Positions 20,819-32,510 of a stretch of 64,000 nucleotides of DNA are shown one piece after another. The notes below the pieces were generated by a model. It was given only the letters and a program-made list of their open reading frames with translations, had not been told where the DNA came from and made no database searches. Origin of the DNA: Ixodes scapularis (taxonomy: Eukaryota > Arthropoda > Arachnida > Ixodida > Ixodidae). The first letter of the stretch is position 1, and every line of letters starts with the position of its first letter. Where the stretch lies: contig NW_024609857.1 of the NCBI RefSeq assembly GCF_016920785.2, positions 193,143,027 through 193,207,026 on the forward strand, read 5' to 3'. Position numbers and translations under genes: made by a program.

Positions 20819-22637
20819 TTAAAGGGTAACTGCATAGAAAAAAAGCATTTTTTTTAAACAGCCTAATTGGGACAAGCATGTCAAAAAAACAATTTTTTGC
20901 GCGAGAAAAAAAAATTTTACAGCAATATTTATTGCGTGAGACTGATATTAGTTTACGGCTATTTCGCCCGTTTTAAATCGCGCGCCACGAAGTTGGGATT
21001 TTGTGACGTTGCATCCCAATCGGCTGCTATACTTCTCATTGGCTAAGAGTTTGATTGACAGCTTAGATCTTGGTTATTAAACCTTTGTTATAAGTTGCAA
21101 TTTCCTTTTGAGCCGCATATTTTTACGTTTAGAGAATAACCCACGTGATGAGAGTTATTATTCTTTAGAAAAGGTTTACAAGACTGGCACTTCCGTTTGG
21201 ATTCATACTATGAGAAACAAAAGCTTCGCCATTCTTTCATGGCCACCGAAGTCTCTGCTTCCGCCTGTCTCGCCTACCTCGACTAATCGTTTCGCCGAAG
21301 TGATCAGTGTTTCGTGCTGACCCAGGTGCTTGAGTGAGACTTTTTGAAGTGAAGTAGTGTGTGTTTAGCAGCTGTCGCAGGTCTTAGTGATAGGAAGCGA
21401 CGCGGGGTTTCGGCTTTCATAGCACGGTTCTTTCGTTTTCCTCTTTCCTTGCTTAGCATGCTTTTTTGTGTTTTTGTTTTGCTTGTTTGCGCGTGCAAAT
21501 GCTGACTTTCGGAGATGTCAGATGCGTGATCCCGACAGTGACCCTTCCAGCAGCCATGTCGCCCCGAAAGGAATGCCATTTGGCTGGAGGCAATCGGGCG
21601 TTCGCGTAGCGACCAGCGTGTCCAGTTACGTTCTCGTCATATCGCTCCGGAGGCCATCGAGATTCGCACCGGGTGCACCTAATGTCCACAACTAGACACA
21701 CAAAATAAAAAAAGCACCATGTTCACTACGTAAAAAGTGGTCTCAGTTCATGCATCTGTAGACAGGTACGAAATTTTGCCCAAATTTATTCACACCGCAC
21801 GAGCGCAGCACGTCGCTGTGCAAACGCATTCCAACAACACGAAGCATAAAAACGGCAGATATAGGACAACAATGCGGAGTTAATTGTTCAATTAAAACGA
21901 CGTAATTTATTTGAAAACGCCCGCAGCTTTTTACTCACGGTAGGCGTCTTGAATCTTCCACATTTTGAAACAGAACGAAGGAAGATTTACTTTTAAAAAC
22001 GCTCGCTGCGTCCTCCCGGACCTGTTTTACTGGATCACCTGACGACGACGGGACTGGCCCCCCTGTACGTCACACCGCATTACACACATAGCACCGCATT
22101 ACACACACCACGAACGTTTCAGCTCTGTCGCACCGCCGTATTGCGCCAACAGAACGAGATCGCCGAAACCAACGCAGCGCTGTCGTGAACCTTGGCGTGT
22201 GGTTGCGCACTCGTGGATTCTATGACTCCCTTCCCTTTCAAAACACGCACGACGATTACGAATGATACTTTCCGCCTTCCGGGAACATCACAGGGGCGCT
22301 TCTCCGGTCACGTCTTCGCTACATGTGCTCGCAAACCTCGTCAAACCAAAACAATACCGCGGCCTCCCGTAGTTGCCAGATCTTAACGGAAGTCGAGACG
22401 CTGCGTCGTTCAACTCCGCAAAGCAAGGAGAGTGGGGGGCGGGGCGTACTTCTCCGCGGGGGTCGAAAGAGCGGGAGTTTCAAATGTGGAGAGTTTCTGA
22501 CTCGACTAAATTACGTCCTGTGGCGTAAATATTGATAAAAAAAAATTATTTTTTTTCGCGGAAAATTTGTTTTGTGACATGCTTGTCCCAATTAGGCTGT
22601 TTAAAAAAAACTTTTTTTCTTTGCACTTACCCTTTAA
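20819..22637 (+). mobile_element. TTAA-flanked transposon with THAP relic (Kolobok-like)
   Basis: TTAA occurs at 20819-20822 and 22634-22637. Inside it the ends are inverted repeats of about 100 bases (AGGGTAACTGCA... on the left, TGCACTTACCCT on the right), including AACAGCCTAATTGGGACAAG and its complement. TTAA duplications plus a THAP-containing transposase are features of the Kolobok superfamily; piggyBac also uses TTAA but lacks THAP. The 1.8-kb interior encodes only a THAP-like relic, so the element is non-autonomous. Confidence 0.7.
21516..21695 (+). pseudogene. THAP-domain relic in the TTAA element
   Basis: The frame reads NAIWLEAIGRSRSDQR followed by RSRHIAPEAIEI. This corresponds to the W-x-x-A-I-x-R and C-S-x-H-F segments of a THAP zinc finger, with the zinc-binding Cys of C-S-x-H changed to Arg. 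A homologous copy at 42310-42480 keeps CSRHF. In such elements THAP binds the transposon ends. A start-like ATG and a 5' stretch shared with the second copy precede it. Confidence 0.5.
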
Positions 22638-23159
22638 TGCCCTTATTCCGTAATATACTACTATTAACGTTTCTGAAGCTCACGAATAATTAACTCATAC
22701 ATTTATATTCGGTATTTCAAGGTAACGTGAAGTTTTACCAATACATTTATTGAACCTCGTTAAATTAAAAAAAAATCTTTTATATTTAAAATCAGCGTTT
22801 AACACGGACTTTTAGAAATATCAAGGACGTTGATAATTAATCACGCCGGTTGGCCGGTGCCGCCAATGAATCCCTGATTGGCTCCTGCTCTGCTAAAAAT
22901 AACAACAATCTTATGAGATTTCAAATATTTTAACAGATCCTCAAATAAACGTCGGACGCTACACACCAACGGCCCCCAAAAGAGAAAACCTCCTATCCTC
23001 TCCCGCTCTAAACGTATGCGACCCCCCATTCGCAAGGTGTCTTGTCGCCTGGCCGCCCGTTTCCAGGACCGCCGGGCCGCCACTTTCCTTCCTCCTCTAC
23101 CCGCACACAGACACACCGGGAAAAGCTCCTGGCGATGCCACTGGTTAGCGTATGTCAGG
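22638..23159. other. Unassigned sequence between two elements
   Basis: No supported gene. A minus-strand open frame at 22841-23116 has no recognisable domain. Confidence 0.4.
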
Positions 23160-23324
23160 TGTTGTGTACTGACTGACAGACTGGCTCTTATAACCTCGTG
23201 GCCACTGGAGGAGCGTGGGCACTGAGCGCTCGAGGCATGGGGTGCACGGGGAGACGAACGCCGGGCTTCGAATCGATTAAACCGATTTCACCAGTGGTCT
23301 CCTGTTCACTTACGCGATGTAACA
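23160..23324 (+). repeat. Gypsy D 5' LTR
   Basis: TGTTGTGTACTGACTGACAG ... GCGATGTAACA. Matches the 3' LTR at 27486-27650 over its whole length with about a dozen differences. It is followed directly by TTGGCGACGAGGCGGAC, the expected place of a primer-binding site. Confidence 0.85.
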
Positions 23325-23379
23325 TTGGCGACGAGGCGGACGACAATTTCAACCGGTAACGTTCTCGCTTGTTCAAGAA

Positions 23380-24350
23380 TGACCACGACACAGGCTAAGC
23401 TCGAGGAATTTCTAGGAACAGGATGGACAGCCTAGTCGGCGCGTTTTTTTCAAGCGAACGAGATCACGGACCTCGGGAAAAAGAGAGCGCTGCTGTTGAC
23501 CCTGTGTGGCGCGGAAACATACGAGACCGTAGAAGCCCTAACGACCCCGAATAAGCCAGGAGAGGTGAGCTTGAGAACATCATGTTCTTGCTCCAGCAAC
23601 ATTACGACCCACGGCCTTCGGAACTGTTCAGCCGAAGCGAATTCCGACGCCGCGATCAACAGCCCGGCGAGTCATTCGCTGCCTATGTGGCTGCTTTGAA
23701 CAAAATAAGCCGCAAACTGCAAGTTCCATGTGCTGACACGGCGGCGGTGGCGACAACAAGCGCTAGAGCATCACCAGCCGTCGACCCGTTGGTATCGAAC
23801 CCAACCATGTTACCACGTACTGGACGTGATGGTCAGAGACCGCTTAATCTGTGGCAAGCAAGTTGAGCGTCTACAGCGAAGGCGTTTCACAGAAAAAAAA
23901 CTCTCACGTTCAAGCAAGCTTACGACATGGCAACACAACTTGAAAGTGCGGTTCAACAACAGCAGCAGCTTAAAGCCCCCATGACCGACCAACATAAGAT
24001 AACGTCAGCGCAAGCCACAAAACGCACCTCAAGGGCGAAAAATTGCAAGCGGTGCCGCAATGCTACCGTTGACATAAACGGCACAGGCAAGCCGCTTGCC
24101 CATTCAGTAAGGTGTCCTTCCAGTTCTGCAGGAAGATAAGACACGTTGAGAAAGCATGTCGAAACAAAGCGAGGGCGGGCGCAAGACGCTCAACCCATCA
24201 CATGAGCTACGATAAGGATGACCATGCCGACGATGCGCAGGTCAGTGGCTGTGATCAAAACCACCGGTTCGACTTGCAGGAGTTGAATGTGCGACACGCA
24301 AGCGGTATCGTACCGAAGTGCTCCGTAACACTCAAGGTCAGGGATGATCA
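23380..24350 (+). pseudogene. gag: Gypsy D gag, broken
   Basis: From the ATG near 23380 the frames give MTTTQAKLEEFLGTGW, a stop, then FFQANEITDLGKKRALLLTL and CGAETYETVEALT. After a frameshift come HYDPRPSELFSRSEFRRRDQ and PGESFAAYVAALNKI. This is the capsid domain of Gypsy Gag. A decayed pair of zinc knuckles (CKRCRNATVDI and FCRKIRHVEKAC) follows near 24035-24150. At least two frameshifts and one early stop. Confidence 0.75.
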
Positions 24351-26075
24351 TTGGAGTTTGAAGTCGACTCAGGAACAGAAGTCACAGTTATTAGTGAAGG
24401 TACATACCGCAAGACGTGGCCATCTAAGCCTCCTCGCTTGCAGAAGGAGGATGTCACAATTCGAACATGGACGGGCGAAGGCTTGCGTGTTCTCAGGTCC
24501 GTGGAAGTCGAAGTAAGACATAAGTCCAAAGGCTACCTTCTTCCGTTGATGGTGACAAGTGGAACTGGTGCAACTTGATGTAAATAAATTGGTTCCCAGC
24601 GCTGAAGATACAGGTCAGCGGGTTACATCATCTTTCGCCAAGCCAAAAGGCCCGAAAGGTGCTTCAAGCACACGAGGCGGTATTCAAGTCCGACATCATC
24701 GGGTACACCGGTCCACCAGTCCAGCTGGAGCTCAAAGAACCACCTACCCCTAAATTCCCCCAGGCACGCACCATACCTTTTGCTTTGCGCCCTCTCATAG
24801 AGTGTGAGCTAATGGCTCTGCAGAAGCAAGGAATTTTTGAACCGGTCCAACATTCAACATGGGCTACACCAGTGATTGTGAACAGAAAGACTGATGGGCC
24901 GGTGAGACTCTGCGGGGATTATGGAAGTACGGTGAACATCGCAGCTAAAACGGCTGCTTACCTCCTGTACACCCCCCCCCCCTTCCCCCGCAACGGAAGC
25001 GCTGTCGATCCTCCGGGCTGGCACAGCATTTTCAACGTTGAACCTCACTCGGGCGTACCAACAGCTGCGAGTGACAGACACCAAGGCCGAAATGCTAACA
25101 ATCAACACCATGAAGGGCTTGTTCCGACTAAAAAGACTTCCCTTTGGAGAAGCGGCAGCGCCGGCGATCTTCCAAAAAGTCATGGACATGACATTAGCAG
25201 GCATCGCTGGAGTCGCTGCATACCTCGATGTCGTTATCATCAGCGGGGCAAACGCGGAGGAACATGCTTATCTACTAGACCAAGTGTTGACAAAACTAGA
25301 GAAGGAATGACTGAGAATAAAATAAACCAAATGCCACTTCGGGGACAGAGAAGTCAAATTTTTGGGTCACCTGAAAAATGCGGAGTAAATTCAGCCCACA
25401 CAAGACAAGATTCGCGCGGTTGTGGACTCTTCAGAGCCGACGAACAAGGCAGACCTGCAGTCTCTTTTTGGACTCTTAGCATTATACGACAAATTTTTGC
25501 GAGATAGAGCGATGATAGCGAAGGAGCTTTATAGCCTACTGGAGCAGAAGGGAGAATGTCGCTGGGAGGTTAGACACCATAAGGCTTTCCAGAAATTGAA
25601 GCAACTAGTAGTGCAGTACACTGTGCTGGCACACTATTATGAAAGGAAACCATTACTGTTGTCATGCGATGCTTCACCATATGGTGTGGGTGCCGTGCTG
25701 GCACAGTTGGACCCAGACGGCCGAGAGGCTGCGATTGCCTTAACGTCCAGGGCGCTAGGAACCTGCGAGCGAAACTATTCTTAGCTTGACCGAGAAGGCC
25801 TGGCCATTGTGTTTGGGGTCAACCATTGCCATCAGTATGTCGAAGGACGGAGTGTGATGATCAACACAAACCACCAGCCTCTGCTCGGTATTCTCGGAGC
25901 CGAGAAGCGTGTTCCACAAGTCCAGTCACCGAGGATGACCCGGTGGTATGTCAGACTGCCAGCTTATAACTAGGAGCTAAGGTACTGAGCAGGAAAACGC
26001 CATCAGAATGCGGACGCCCTTTGCCGGCTTCCGCTGTCAACCTTTGAAAATGAGCCGGAGGTTCCAGGAGATATC
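24351..26075 (+). pseudogene. pol: Gypsy D protease, reverse transcriptase and RNase H, broken
   Basis: Protease: FEVDSGTEVTVISEGTY (D-S-G active motif) at 24351. Reverse transcriptase: PFALRPLIECELMALQKQ, FEPVQHSTWATPVIVNRK, then after a frameshift INTMKGLFRLKRLPFGEAAA and AYLDVVIISG. The catalytic Y-L-D-D has become Y-L-D-V, so polymerisation would be lost. RNase H: LLLSCDASPYGVGAVLAQL and LTSRALGTCERNYS, then a stop at 25782. Multiple frameshifts. A run of C at 24970-24980 marks one break. Confidence 0.8.
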
Positions 26076-26985
26076 CTGATGTTTGAAGCTTTGTTCCGTC
26101 CACCACTGACCGCCTATGAAGTGGCAAAAGAGACCGCAGCTGACAGCGTCCTTGCGAATGTATACCGAGCCATCCTGGTGGGTACTCTTGGCTGGTTACA
26201 AACACCGGAGTACTCGGCGTACAGAACCAAAGAGGCAGAGCTGTCGAATTACAGGGGATGTGTAAGTTGGGAAGTACGAATCTTGATTCCTACACAACTA
26301 AGAAAAGACACGATAGTTCTGATGCACTCTGGACATCGCCTGATTGTGGCAATAAAAGCATGCGCTCGGGGCTACGTTTGGTGGCCCGGAATAGACACAG
26401 ATATCGAGACAGCAGTTGCAGAATGCAGCACCTGTCAGATGCACCGAAAGTGCACACCCAAAGGACCTATCCCTGTCTGGACTGGACCATCAGGGCCATA
26501 GGACAGCTTCACGTGGAATTTGCAGGTCCGGTAAATGGTCGGGTCTTCCTGGTTGTGGTGGACGCTTTTACAAATGGCTGGAAGTGCAGTTAGTTGGCAA
26601 TATAACTTCGACCGAAGTCATTGGGGAACTATGGGCTATTTTTGCGACATTTGGGCGGCCAAAGAAAGTTTTGTCCGACAATGGTGCATCGCTGTTTTCC
26701 GAGAAAATCAGAACGTTTTACCAGAACAACGCCATCCTGGCGGTGACAAGTGCACCGTACCATCCTGACACTAAAGGACAGGCGAAACGCATGGTACAGG
26801 AGCTTAAAATCGCCCTCGCCAGAAAGGGAAGGAAGAACTAAGGTGTGCGCTGGCAAGGTTTTTAAACAACATACCACCATTCACGTCGCCACGGGCAAAA
26901 AGCCAGCTTGGCTGATGTATGGAAGGGAGCTTCTGTCAGCTTTGGGGCGACTAAAATGTGTTGTGTTTGAAAAACCGTGAGGACG
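26076..26985 (+). pseudogene. Gypsy D integrase, broken
   Basis: The zinc-binding HHCC region is seen as MHSGHRLIVAIKACARGYVW and AECSTCQMHRKC. The core follows in shifted frames: QLHVEFAGPVNGRVFLVVVD, VLSDNGASLFSEKIR and YHPDTKGQAKRMVQELK. The first catalytic Asp is Glu (H-V-E-F) and the third residue, normally Glu in N-G-Q-A-E-R, is Lys. Only the middle Asp remains, so the enzyme is dead. The C-terminal region is shortened. Confidence 0.75.
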
Positions 26986-27485
26986 GCCGATACCTCTACC
27001 CTCTCTGAAGAACCTGAAATAACTCCCGGTTCCACGGACCCACATGAACTGAGCGTGGGACAGGCAGTTTGGACGAAGCAGTGTACAAGCAGTCAAGGTT
27101 ATTACTGGAGTGGTCGAACGTCGAGTGGGTCTACGCTCATGGATGGTCCGCATTGATCAAGCATTGGTGCGCCGTTATCGCAACCATACGCGAAAGCGAT
27201 GGCCAAACACCGAGGTGCGAAAAAAAGCAGACACGTGACCTTCTGTCTGGGACATCGAGATGGACAGCTCGGCTCCAACGCAGCCACCACCATCGCTCCG
27301 TTCTGACTGGCAGGCTCAACCAACCAGATCACATTGGGGAGCTGGCGACAAGCCAACGACTTCGCCTCAGGAACCAGTGTCAGCTTCTTCGACGGATGGC
27401 ACTAATCCGGCTTCAGGTACCCACCGGACCACCAGAACCCGACGATCTCCGCAACGCTACGGGTACCACAACTAGTTGGAGGAGG

Positions 27486-27650
27486 TGTTATGTACTGACT
27501 GACAGAATGGCTCTTATAACCTCGTGGCCACTCGAGGAGCGTGGGCACTGAGCGCTCGAGGCACGGGGTGCGCGGGGAGACGAAAGCCGGGGTCCTAATT
27601 GATTAAACCGATTTCACCAGTGGTCGTCTGTGCACCGACTCCACGTAACA
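27486..27650 (+). repeat. Gypsy D 3' LTR
   Basis: Starts TGTTATGTACTGACTGACAG just after a purine tract (GGAGGAGG, the plus-strand primer) and ends CCACGTAACA. It directly abuts the 3' end of LINE A. Confidence 0.85.
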
Positions 27651-27865
27651 TAAATATTCTAAATATGCGCTGGTGCAACCGGTTATCATTCTAGTTTTTA
27701 AGTAAGATTAAGACTTTAATGGCGCAGCGGCAACGGTGGCCATAATGTGCCAAACTAGATGTGTATTACAGATCAAGAGAAACAGATGCTAGGTTACAGA
27801 AACTTTTTACAGCTGGTGTAGATAGCCAGTTTTGTTAGTAAAATCGAAAACTCGTCTAAGTGGTA

Positions 27866-28795
27866 CTAAAGCGTTGTCTCCAAGTAAATAACATAGGATG
27901 AAAGGAAAGATGGTTTTGTAAAAAGTTCAGGAAAACATGATACGCGTAGTTGATGATAAAAGCTACACTCCCATAGGACGTGTAAAACTGTAAGTAATTC
28001 CCCGCAATGGGCACAAATTGCAACATATTCGCCACAGAGAAGGTACATATGTGTTAAAATTGAATGGCCGATTCTCAAGCGGCAAAGCAGAACCTCTAGA
28101 TGGCCGTTTTTGTGAAATAAACTTTCCCAGGTTATCATGGGTTTATTCACATGGAGCTTGTTGTTGGTTTCAGTGTCCCATTCTAGCTGTCAAGTCTTTA
28201 AAAGAGATTTCTTTAAAAGTGGTTTAAAATCCTGGTAGGGAAGGCCAAAAGATACTATTGAGTGTGTGGCCAATGCAGCCAGGCGATCTGCGTTCTCATT
28301 TCCTGCGATTCCCTCGTGACTCGGTACCCAGCAAAAATTTGATATTACATCCAAGGCGCAGATCTCTGTTTACTTTAAAACCAACATGTTGTGTAAGTAC
28401 ATTCTTTGTTGAAACTCTGGAAGAGATAGCAGCTAAGACACTTTGTGAATCGACAAAAATGACTGCATTTAATACACTGTTGTCCAGAGTATGCTCATTG
28501 GCTAATAAAATACCATAGAGCTCTACAGTAAAGATGCTTGCCATTGAGTCAAGCTGCACAGCTCTCCTAAAGCTACTAGAATAAACTGCGCAACCAACGG
28601 AACATAAAGATTTCGACCCGTCGATATAGTACTCCGTGCAACCTCTAGATATCCATTTTTGCAAATATATAAACTCTTGCTGAAGAAACTGTGGAGCAAC
28701 GCTCTTCTTACTGCGTTTGGTGAAAGACCGGTCACAACCTATGGGTAGCTCGTTCCAAGGGGCAATTCTCTCCATAAATTTTAGCAAGTTAAGAC
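27866..28795 (-). pseudogene. LINE A RNase H and C-terminal region
   Basis: RNase H (28296-28787): CTEYYIDGSKSLCSVGCAVY with the first catalytic Asp, FTVELYGILLANEH with the Glu, and NAVIFVDSQSVLAAISS with the second Asp. The C-terminal piece (27866-28150) reads LCRLRIGHSILTHMYLL, then CAHCGELLTVLHVLWEC, a C-x2-C...H...C pattern common at the end of I-clade ORF2. It degrades RNA in the RNA-DNA hybrid. Frameshifts separate the two pieces. Confidence 0.75.
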
Positions 28796-28874
28796 CACGA
28801 ACGAAAGGGACAGGGAGGCTGAGAGAGCTACAGACACTTTGAACTCGAAAACCCAGGGAGCGTACAATTGTTGG

Positions 28875-30827
28875 CTATTTCTCAAACAAATTATAGAACT
28901 GAGGGGTGTTTAAGATACTGTAAGCATGATTTTTCGGATGTGACAGATCTTTGTCATAATGACACAGGCTCAAGTACTGTCGGCGTTTTTCAAGAGACAT
29001 TTGATGCATGTCCACATACGAGCTTAATACGGGTGACGTGCGAAATGTTCCAGTGGCAAGCCGGAGTCCGATATGATGAACCGGATCCAATATCCTTAGT
29101 GTGGAAGGTCGTGCCGAACCATAACCAATCACTACATGATCCAGGCTTGACCGAACTAAAGCATTGTACAAACGTAGGAGACATCGCCTGTCAGACCCCC
29201 AAGATATATGTGACAGCACCTTAAGGATGTTAGAGGATCGCAAGCACTTCTGCTTTACTTCCTTTAAATCAGACTTGAATGTAAACTTTTTATCAAAGAC
29301 CATGCCTAAAAATTTCTTTCTGCTTCACCGATATTTCTATGTTATTCAATTGTAAGATTGGGTCCAAAGTCAAGCCTCGTCGCAGGGAAAACGGCACATA
29401 CACAGTTTTCTCTAGGAAATACTTAAAATCATTTTCATTTGCCCACTGGCTCATTCTGTTAATAGTGAGCTGCAGTTGCCGTTCACAACTGGAGAGGGTG
29501 CAGGACAAAAAGATATTTGCACATCTTCCACGTAAAACGAGTATGAAACAGATGACGGTATAACTTGAGCCAGACTGTTCATCTTAACTGTAAATAAGGT
29601 GGCACTTAAGACTCCACCTTGGGGAACACTATTTTCTTGTAAGAAGACATTGAATAAAGTCGAGCCTAATCTAACTTGAAATGTACGTTCACTTAAAAAG
29701 TTCTGCAAGCAACGAAGCATGCGGCCACGCACTCCACAGTTCTATAGATCTCGGTGGATAACATACCTCCACGTAGTGTCATATGCCTTCTCTAGATCAG
29801 AAAACACGGACACGCAATGCTGCCGGTGTACAAAGGCGTCACGTATGACAGTCTCAAGTCAGACAAGATGGTCCATGGTCGACCGTTCAGCCCGAAAGCC
29901 ACACTGCTTAGTGCCAAAAACGTTTTTCTCGTCCAATCAAAACATAAGGCGGCGATTTATAAGCCTTTCATAAGTTTTCCCCAAGCATCTTGTAAGGGCT
30001 ATGGGGCGATAGCTTTTAGCCAGAGAGGGATCTCTGGCTACAAGCTACAAGCTACAAGAATGTGGAAAAGCAGCAGCTTCCCAAAGGTAATGGAAGAAAG
30101 ACAGCAGGTGGGACAAAGATTGATCAGACAGGAGCTTAAGCATCTCGTAGTGAATTCTCTCTGGCCCAGGATCAGACTGCTTTCTTAAGCTGAGAGCGAC
30201 TTCGAGTTTACACATTGTGAACGGTCTATTGTATGCAACAGAGTTGAAGCCTGACATACTGATTTTCAGATTTTAAGCGGTAGACCGAAACTTTAAAAAC
30301 TCCGTAATGTAATCGGAAGCACTGCAAACATGCTGAAAATGTTCTGCGAGGAAGTGTGCTTGTCTTGTTAGAGATGCTGAGATTGAAGGGAAAAGTGGAA
30401 TCCTGAAAGCTAGGTACTGACCGCGAACTTCTTCGATACGATCCCATACTTCTTTAGCAGTAACAATATTATTTAAGGATGAAACATACTTTGTCCATGA
30501 AGCCCACTTGGCCTCTTTTCGCGTCCGCCGAGCTGGTGCTCTTTTTTTTTTTTTTTCTTTCCTAAACTCGATCAAATTACGGAAAGTTGGATATCGCCGA
30601 AAAGTTCCCCACGCCTTGTTCTGGCTTTTACGAGTGGAAGTGCATCCCGCAATCCACCAGGGCTTGCACCTCCGATGATTTTCTGAGGTTTGTGAAATTG
30701 AAGCAGAAGCAGCATTGATAATGCATTCTGTAACGTAAAGTGTCGCGCCCTCAGGAGTCACATGAAGAAACGAGAAGGGATCGAGTGTTGCTTCTGAACC
30801 AGAAATAGACCAGTCGGCCTTTTCCAA
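28875..30827 (-). pseudogene. LINE A reverse transcriptase, decayed
   Basis: From right to left on the minus strand: a linker region (WWIAGCTSTRKSQNKAWGTF), then KQSDPGPERIHYEMLKLL. Next come SVPQGGVLSATLFTVKMNSL and the catalytic box SFYVEDVQI, where the usual Y-A-D-D has become Y-V-E-D. The C-terminal thumb-like region includes LRLYNALVRSSLDHVVIGYG. Stops and frameshifts occur between most blocks. A poly(T) run at 30541-30556 sits within a Lys-rich stretch. Loss of the catalytic Asp makes the copy dead. Confidence 0.8.
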
Positions 30828-30903
30828 CTTCCATCGCAGAATGCGGGTTGGTATCGTTGAAACTGGTAAAACGCTCTCTAAAATTATGGGTAGATGGTCG
30901 CAG

Positions 30904-31500
30904 CTAAAGGGATTGTCTAAAACGTTCTATAAAAGCATGTAAGTAGAGATGGGGATGATAGTGATATGTTGATTGTTGTAAAAGTGTTGTGGGCAGCACT
31001 AAAAATGTTGGTTCTTTCTTATTGAGCAGGCAGATACCAGTTGATAATAAAAGCCTTTCAATACCTCGACCCCGAAAGTCTTGACGAGAGCTTCCCCACA
31101 AAGGACGGTGGGTGTTAAAATCACCAAGGATTACAAAAGTTTGGGGAAGTTGTTTGATGAGTGCTTGGAGTTCATGGAGATGCAGTGGAACATTAGGTGG
31201 TAAATAGAGTGATGCTAGAGTGATGAGGCGGTCAAGAATGATGCCAACTGCCTCAAGTGAAGTTTGTAAAAAAACTTCGGCACATGCCACTCAACTTTGA
31301 ACCACCACTGCTGCACCACCCGAAGGGTATGAGGAATGGCGGTCCTCCGTAAACACTTGTTGGTGCCTTAAAACCTGCGTGTGCGAATCACTTAGATAAG
31401 CCTGCTGTAGGTAAATAGCAACAGGACGTAGCTCATAAAAAAAATGAATTGATGACATCTATGTTACGCAGAAGGCCGCGACAGTTCCACTGCATAATGC
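30904..31500 (-). pseudogene. LINE A apurinic-type endonuclease, decayed
   Basis: The start at 31500 reads MQWNCRGLLRNVD-like sequence, the usual ORF2 opening. The frame at 30904-31290 contains LITLASLYLPPNV and TFVILGDFNTHRPLWGSSR. G-D-F-N is the catalytic motif, followed by the H-x-x-W-G-S signature of the EEP endonuclease family. It would nick target DNA to prime reverse transcription. One stop lies in the middle. Confidence 0.75.
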
Positions 31501-31559
31501 CTCTATGCTTAGCCAGTGCAAAGTGAATATAAAAACTGGTAAAAACTAAAATGAAATAA

Positions 31560-32510
31560 CTATGGCTTAAAATCTTTTTTTTTTTTTGCGTGGGGCGTTT
31601 TTCTTTTTTACCGCCTCTTTCTGCTGGCCAGTGCAGTCACTGTTGGCAGAAAGAGAGGAGTCAGATCCAGCGAGGAGACTTTCCTCGCCGGACTTGGGTC
31701 CACCCTCGTCCATAGGCTCCTAGGGGGGAGCCGGAGGGAGACCCGGTGGTGTCGGCAGCCTTAACGGCTCACCAGGTTTCTGCAGCGTCGAAACGCGGGG
31801 TTGGCTCCGGCCTGGATGGGGTGGGGTGGCAGGGGCGGCGGGGGGTGCCGTCCCCTGCTTCAGGGTGGACGTTGAAGGAACAGCGTCCACCATGCGGTTG
31901 GGGTGCGGCGCAGCTGGCACTGTTCCCGCGGGTTTCAGAGGGGACACTGACGGGAGACACACACCCTCTGGAGGGGTCTGTGTTCCCGTCGATGCCATCA
32001 CGGGTTGTGCGGGTCCCCTGCCCATGACCTCGGCATATCCTCCTTTCGATAGGAAGGAAAAACTATAAAACGTTTTTTCGCCTCATGGTTGGAGGTGTTT
32101 TCTGTGGTCTTCAGTGTCAATATTTATTTTTCTTCTTTCCATTTCGGACACGAGCTTGAGTATGCTGGATGACGACCTTCACAGTTGACACATCTTGGTT
32201 CGTTCTCGCAACTGTTAGCGACATGCTCTTTACTGGAGCATTTGCGCAAGTATCACTTCCCGCAGCAGCTCCGTGAGCCATGGCTGAACCTTTGGTACTT
32301 AAAGGCCCTCTGAGGGTTCGGCACAAAGGGGCGAACACGGCACCGGAGGTAGCCTGCCTTTGTGGCCTCTGGGAGGGTGGTGGTGTCAAGGGTCAGTATA
32401 ATGTGTCTCGTTTTACGCTCTACACCCTCACGACGAAGGGTGATGCGTCGAGCGGCTACAACTCCTTGGTCTGAAGGGCCTTCGACGAGTTCTTCCTCAG
32501 ATGAGTTCAT
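31560..32510 (-). pseudogene. LINE A ORF1, Gag-like zinc-knuckle protein
   Basis: The minus strand carries HIILTLDTTTLPEATKAGYL, RCRVRPFVPNPQRAFKYQRF and SHGSRSCCG (first knuckle, with the second Cys lost). In another frame it carries CSSKEHVANSC and RCVNCEGRHPAYSSSC. A Pro-rich linker (31720-32025) and an acidic/Lys-rich tail follow. The layout is the same as LINE B ORF1 at 8379-9650. Frameshifts interrupt the knuckles. Confidence 0.75.

Larger units (their letters stand above)
23160..27650 (+). mobile_element. Gypsy D: complete-length but decayed Ty3/Gypsy element
   Basis: Two 165-bp LTRs flank gag, protease, reverse transcriptase, RNase H and integrase in the Ty3/Gypsy order. Many stops and frameshifts, plus lost catalytic residues, make it inactive. 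No target duplication is visible (left flank TCAGG, right flank TAAAT), which suggests later deletion or rearrangement at one side. Short LTRs and the gag style suggest the Mag-type side of Gypsy; this is tentative. Confidence 0.85.

Noticed and set aside
23016..23225. Arg-rich plus-strand frame at the left edge of Gypsy D
   Set aside because: It runs into the LTR, lacks any motif and overlaps a minus-strand open frame; no evidence of a gene.
31720..32068. Plus-strand Gly/Val-rich frames opposite LINE ORF1
   Set aside because: They are antisense shadows of the Pro-rich ORF1 linker of LINE A, which has knuckles and order on the minus strand.
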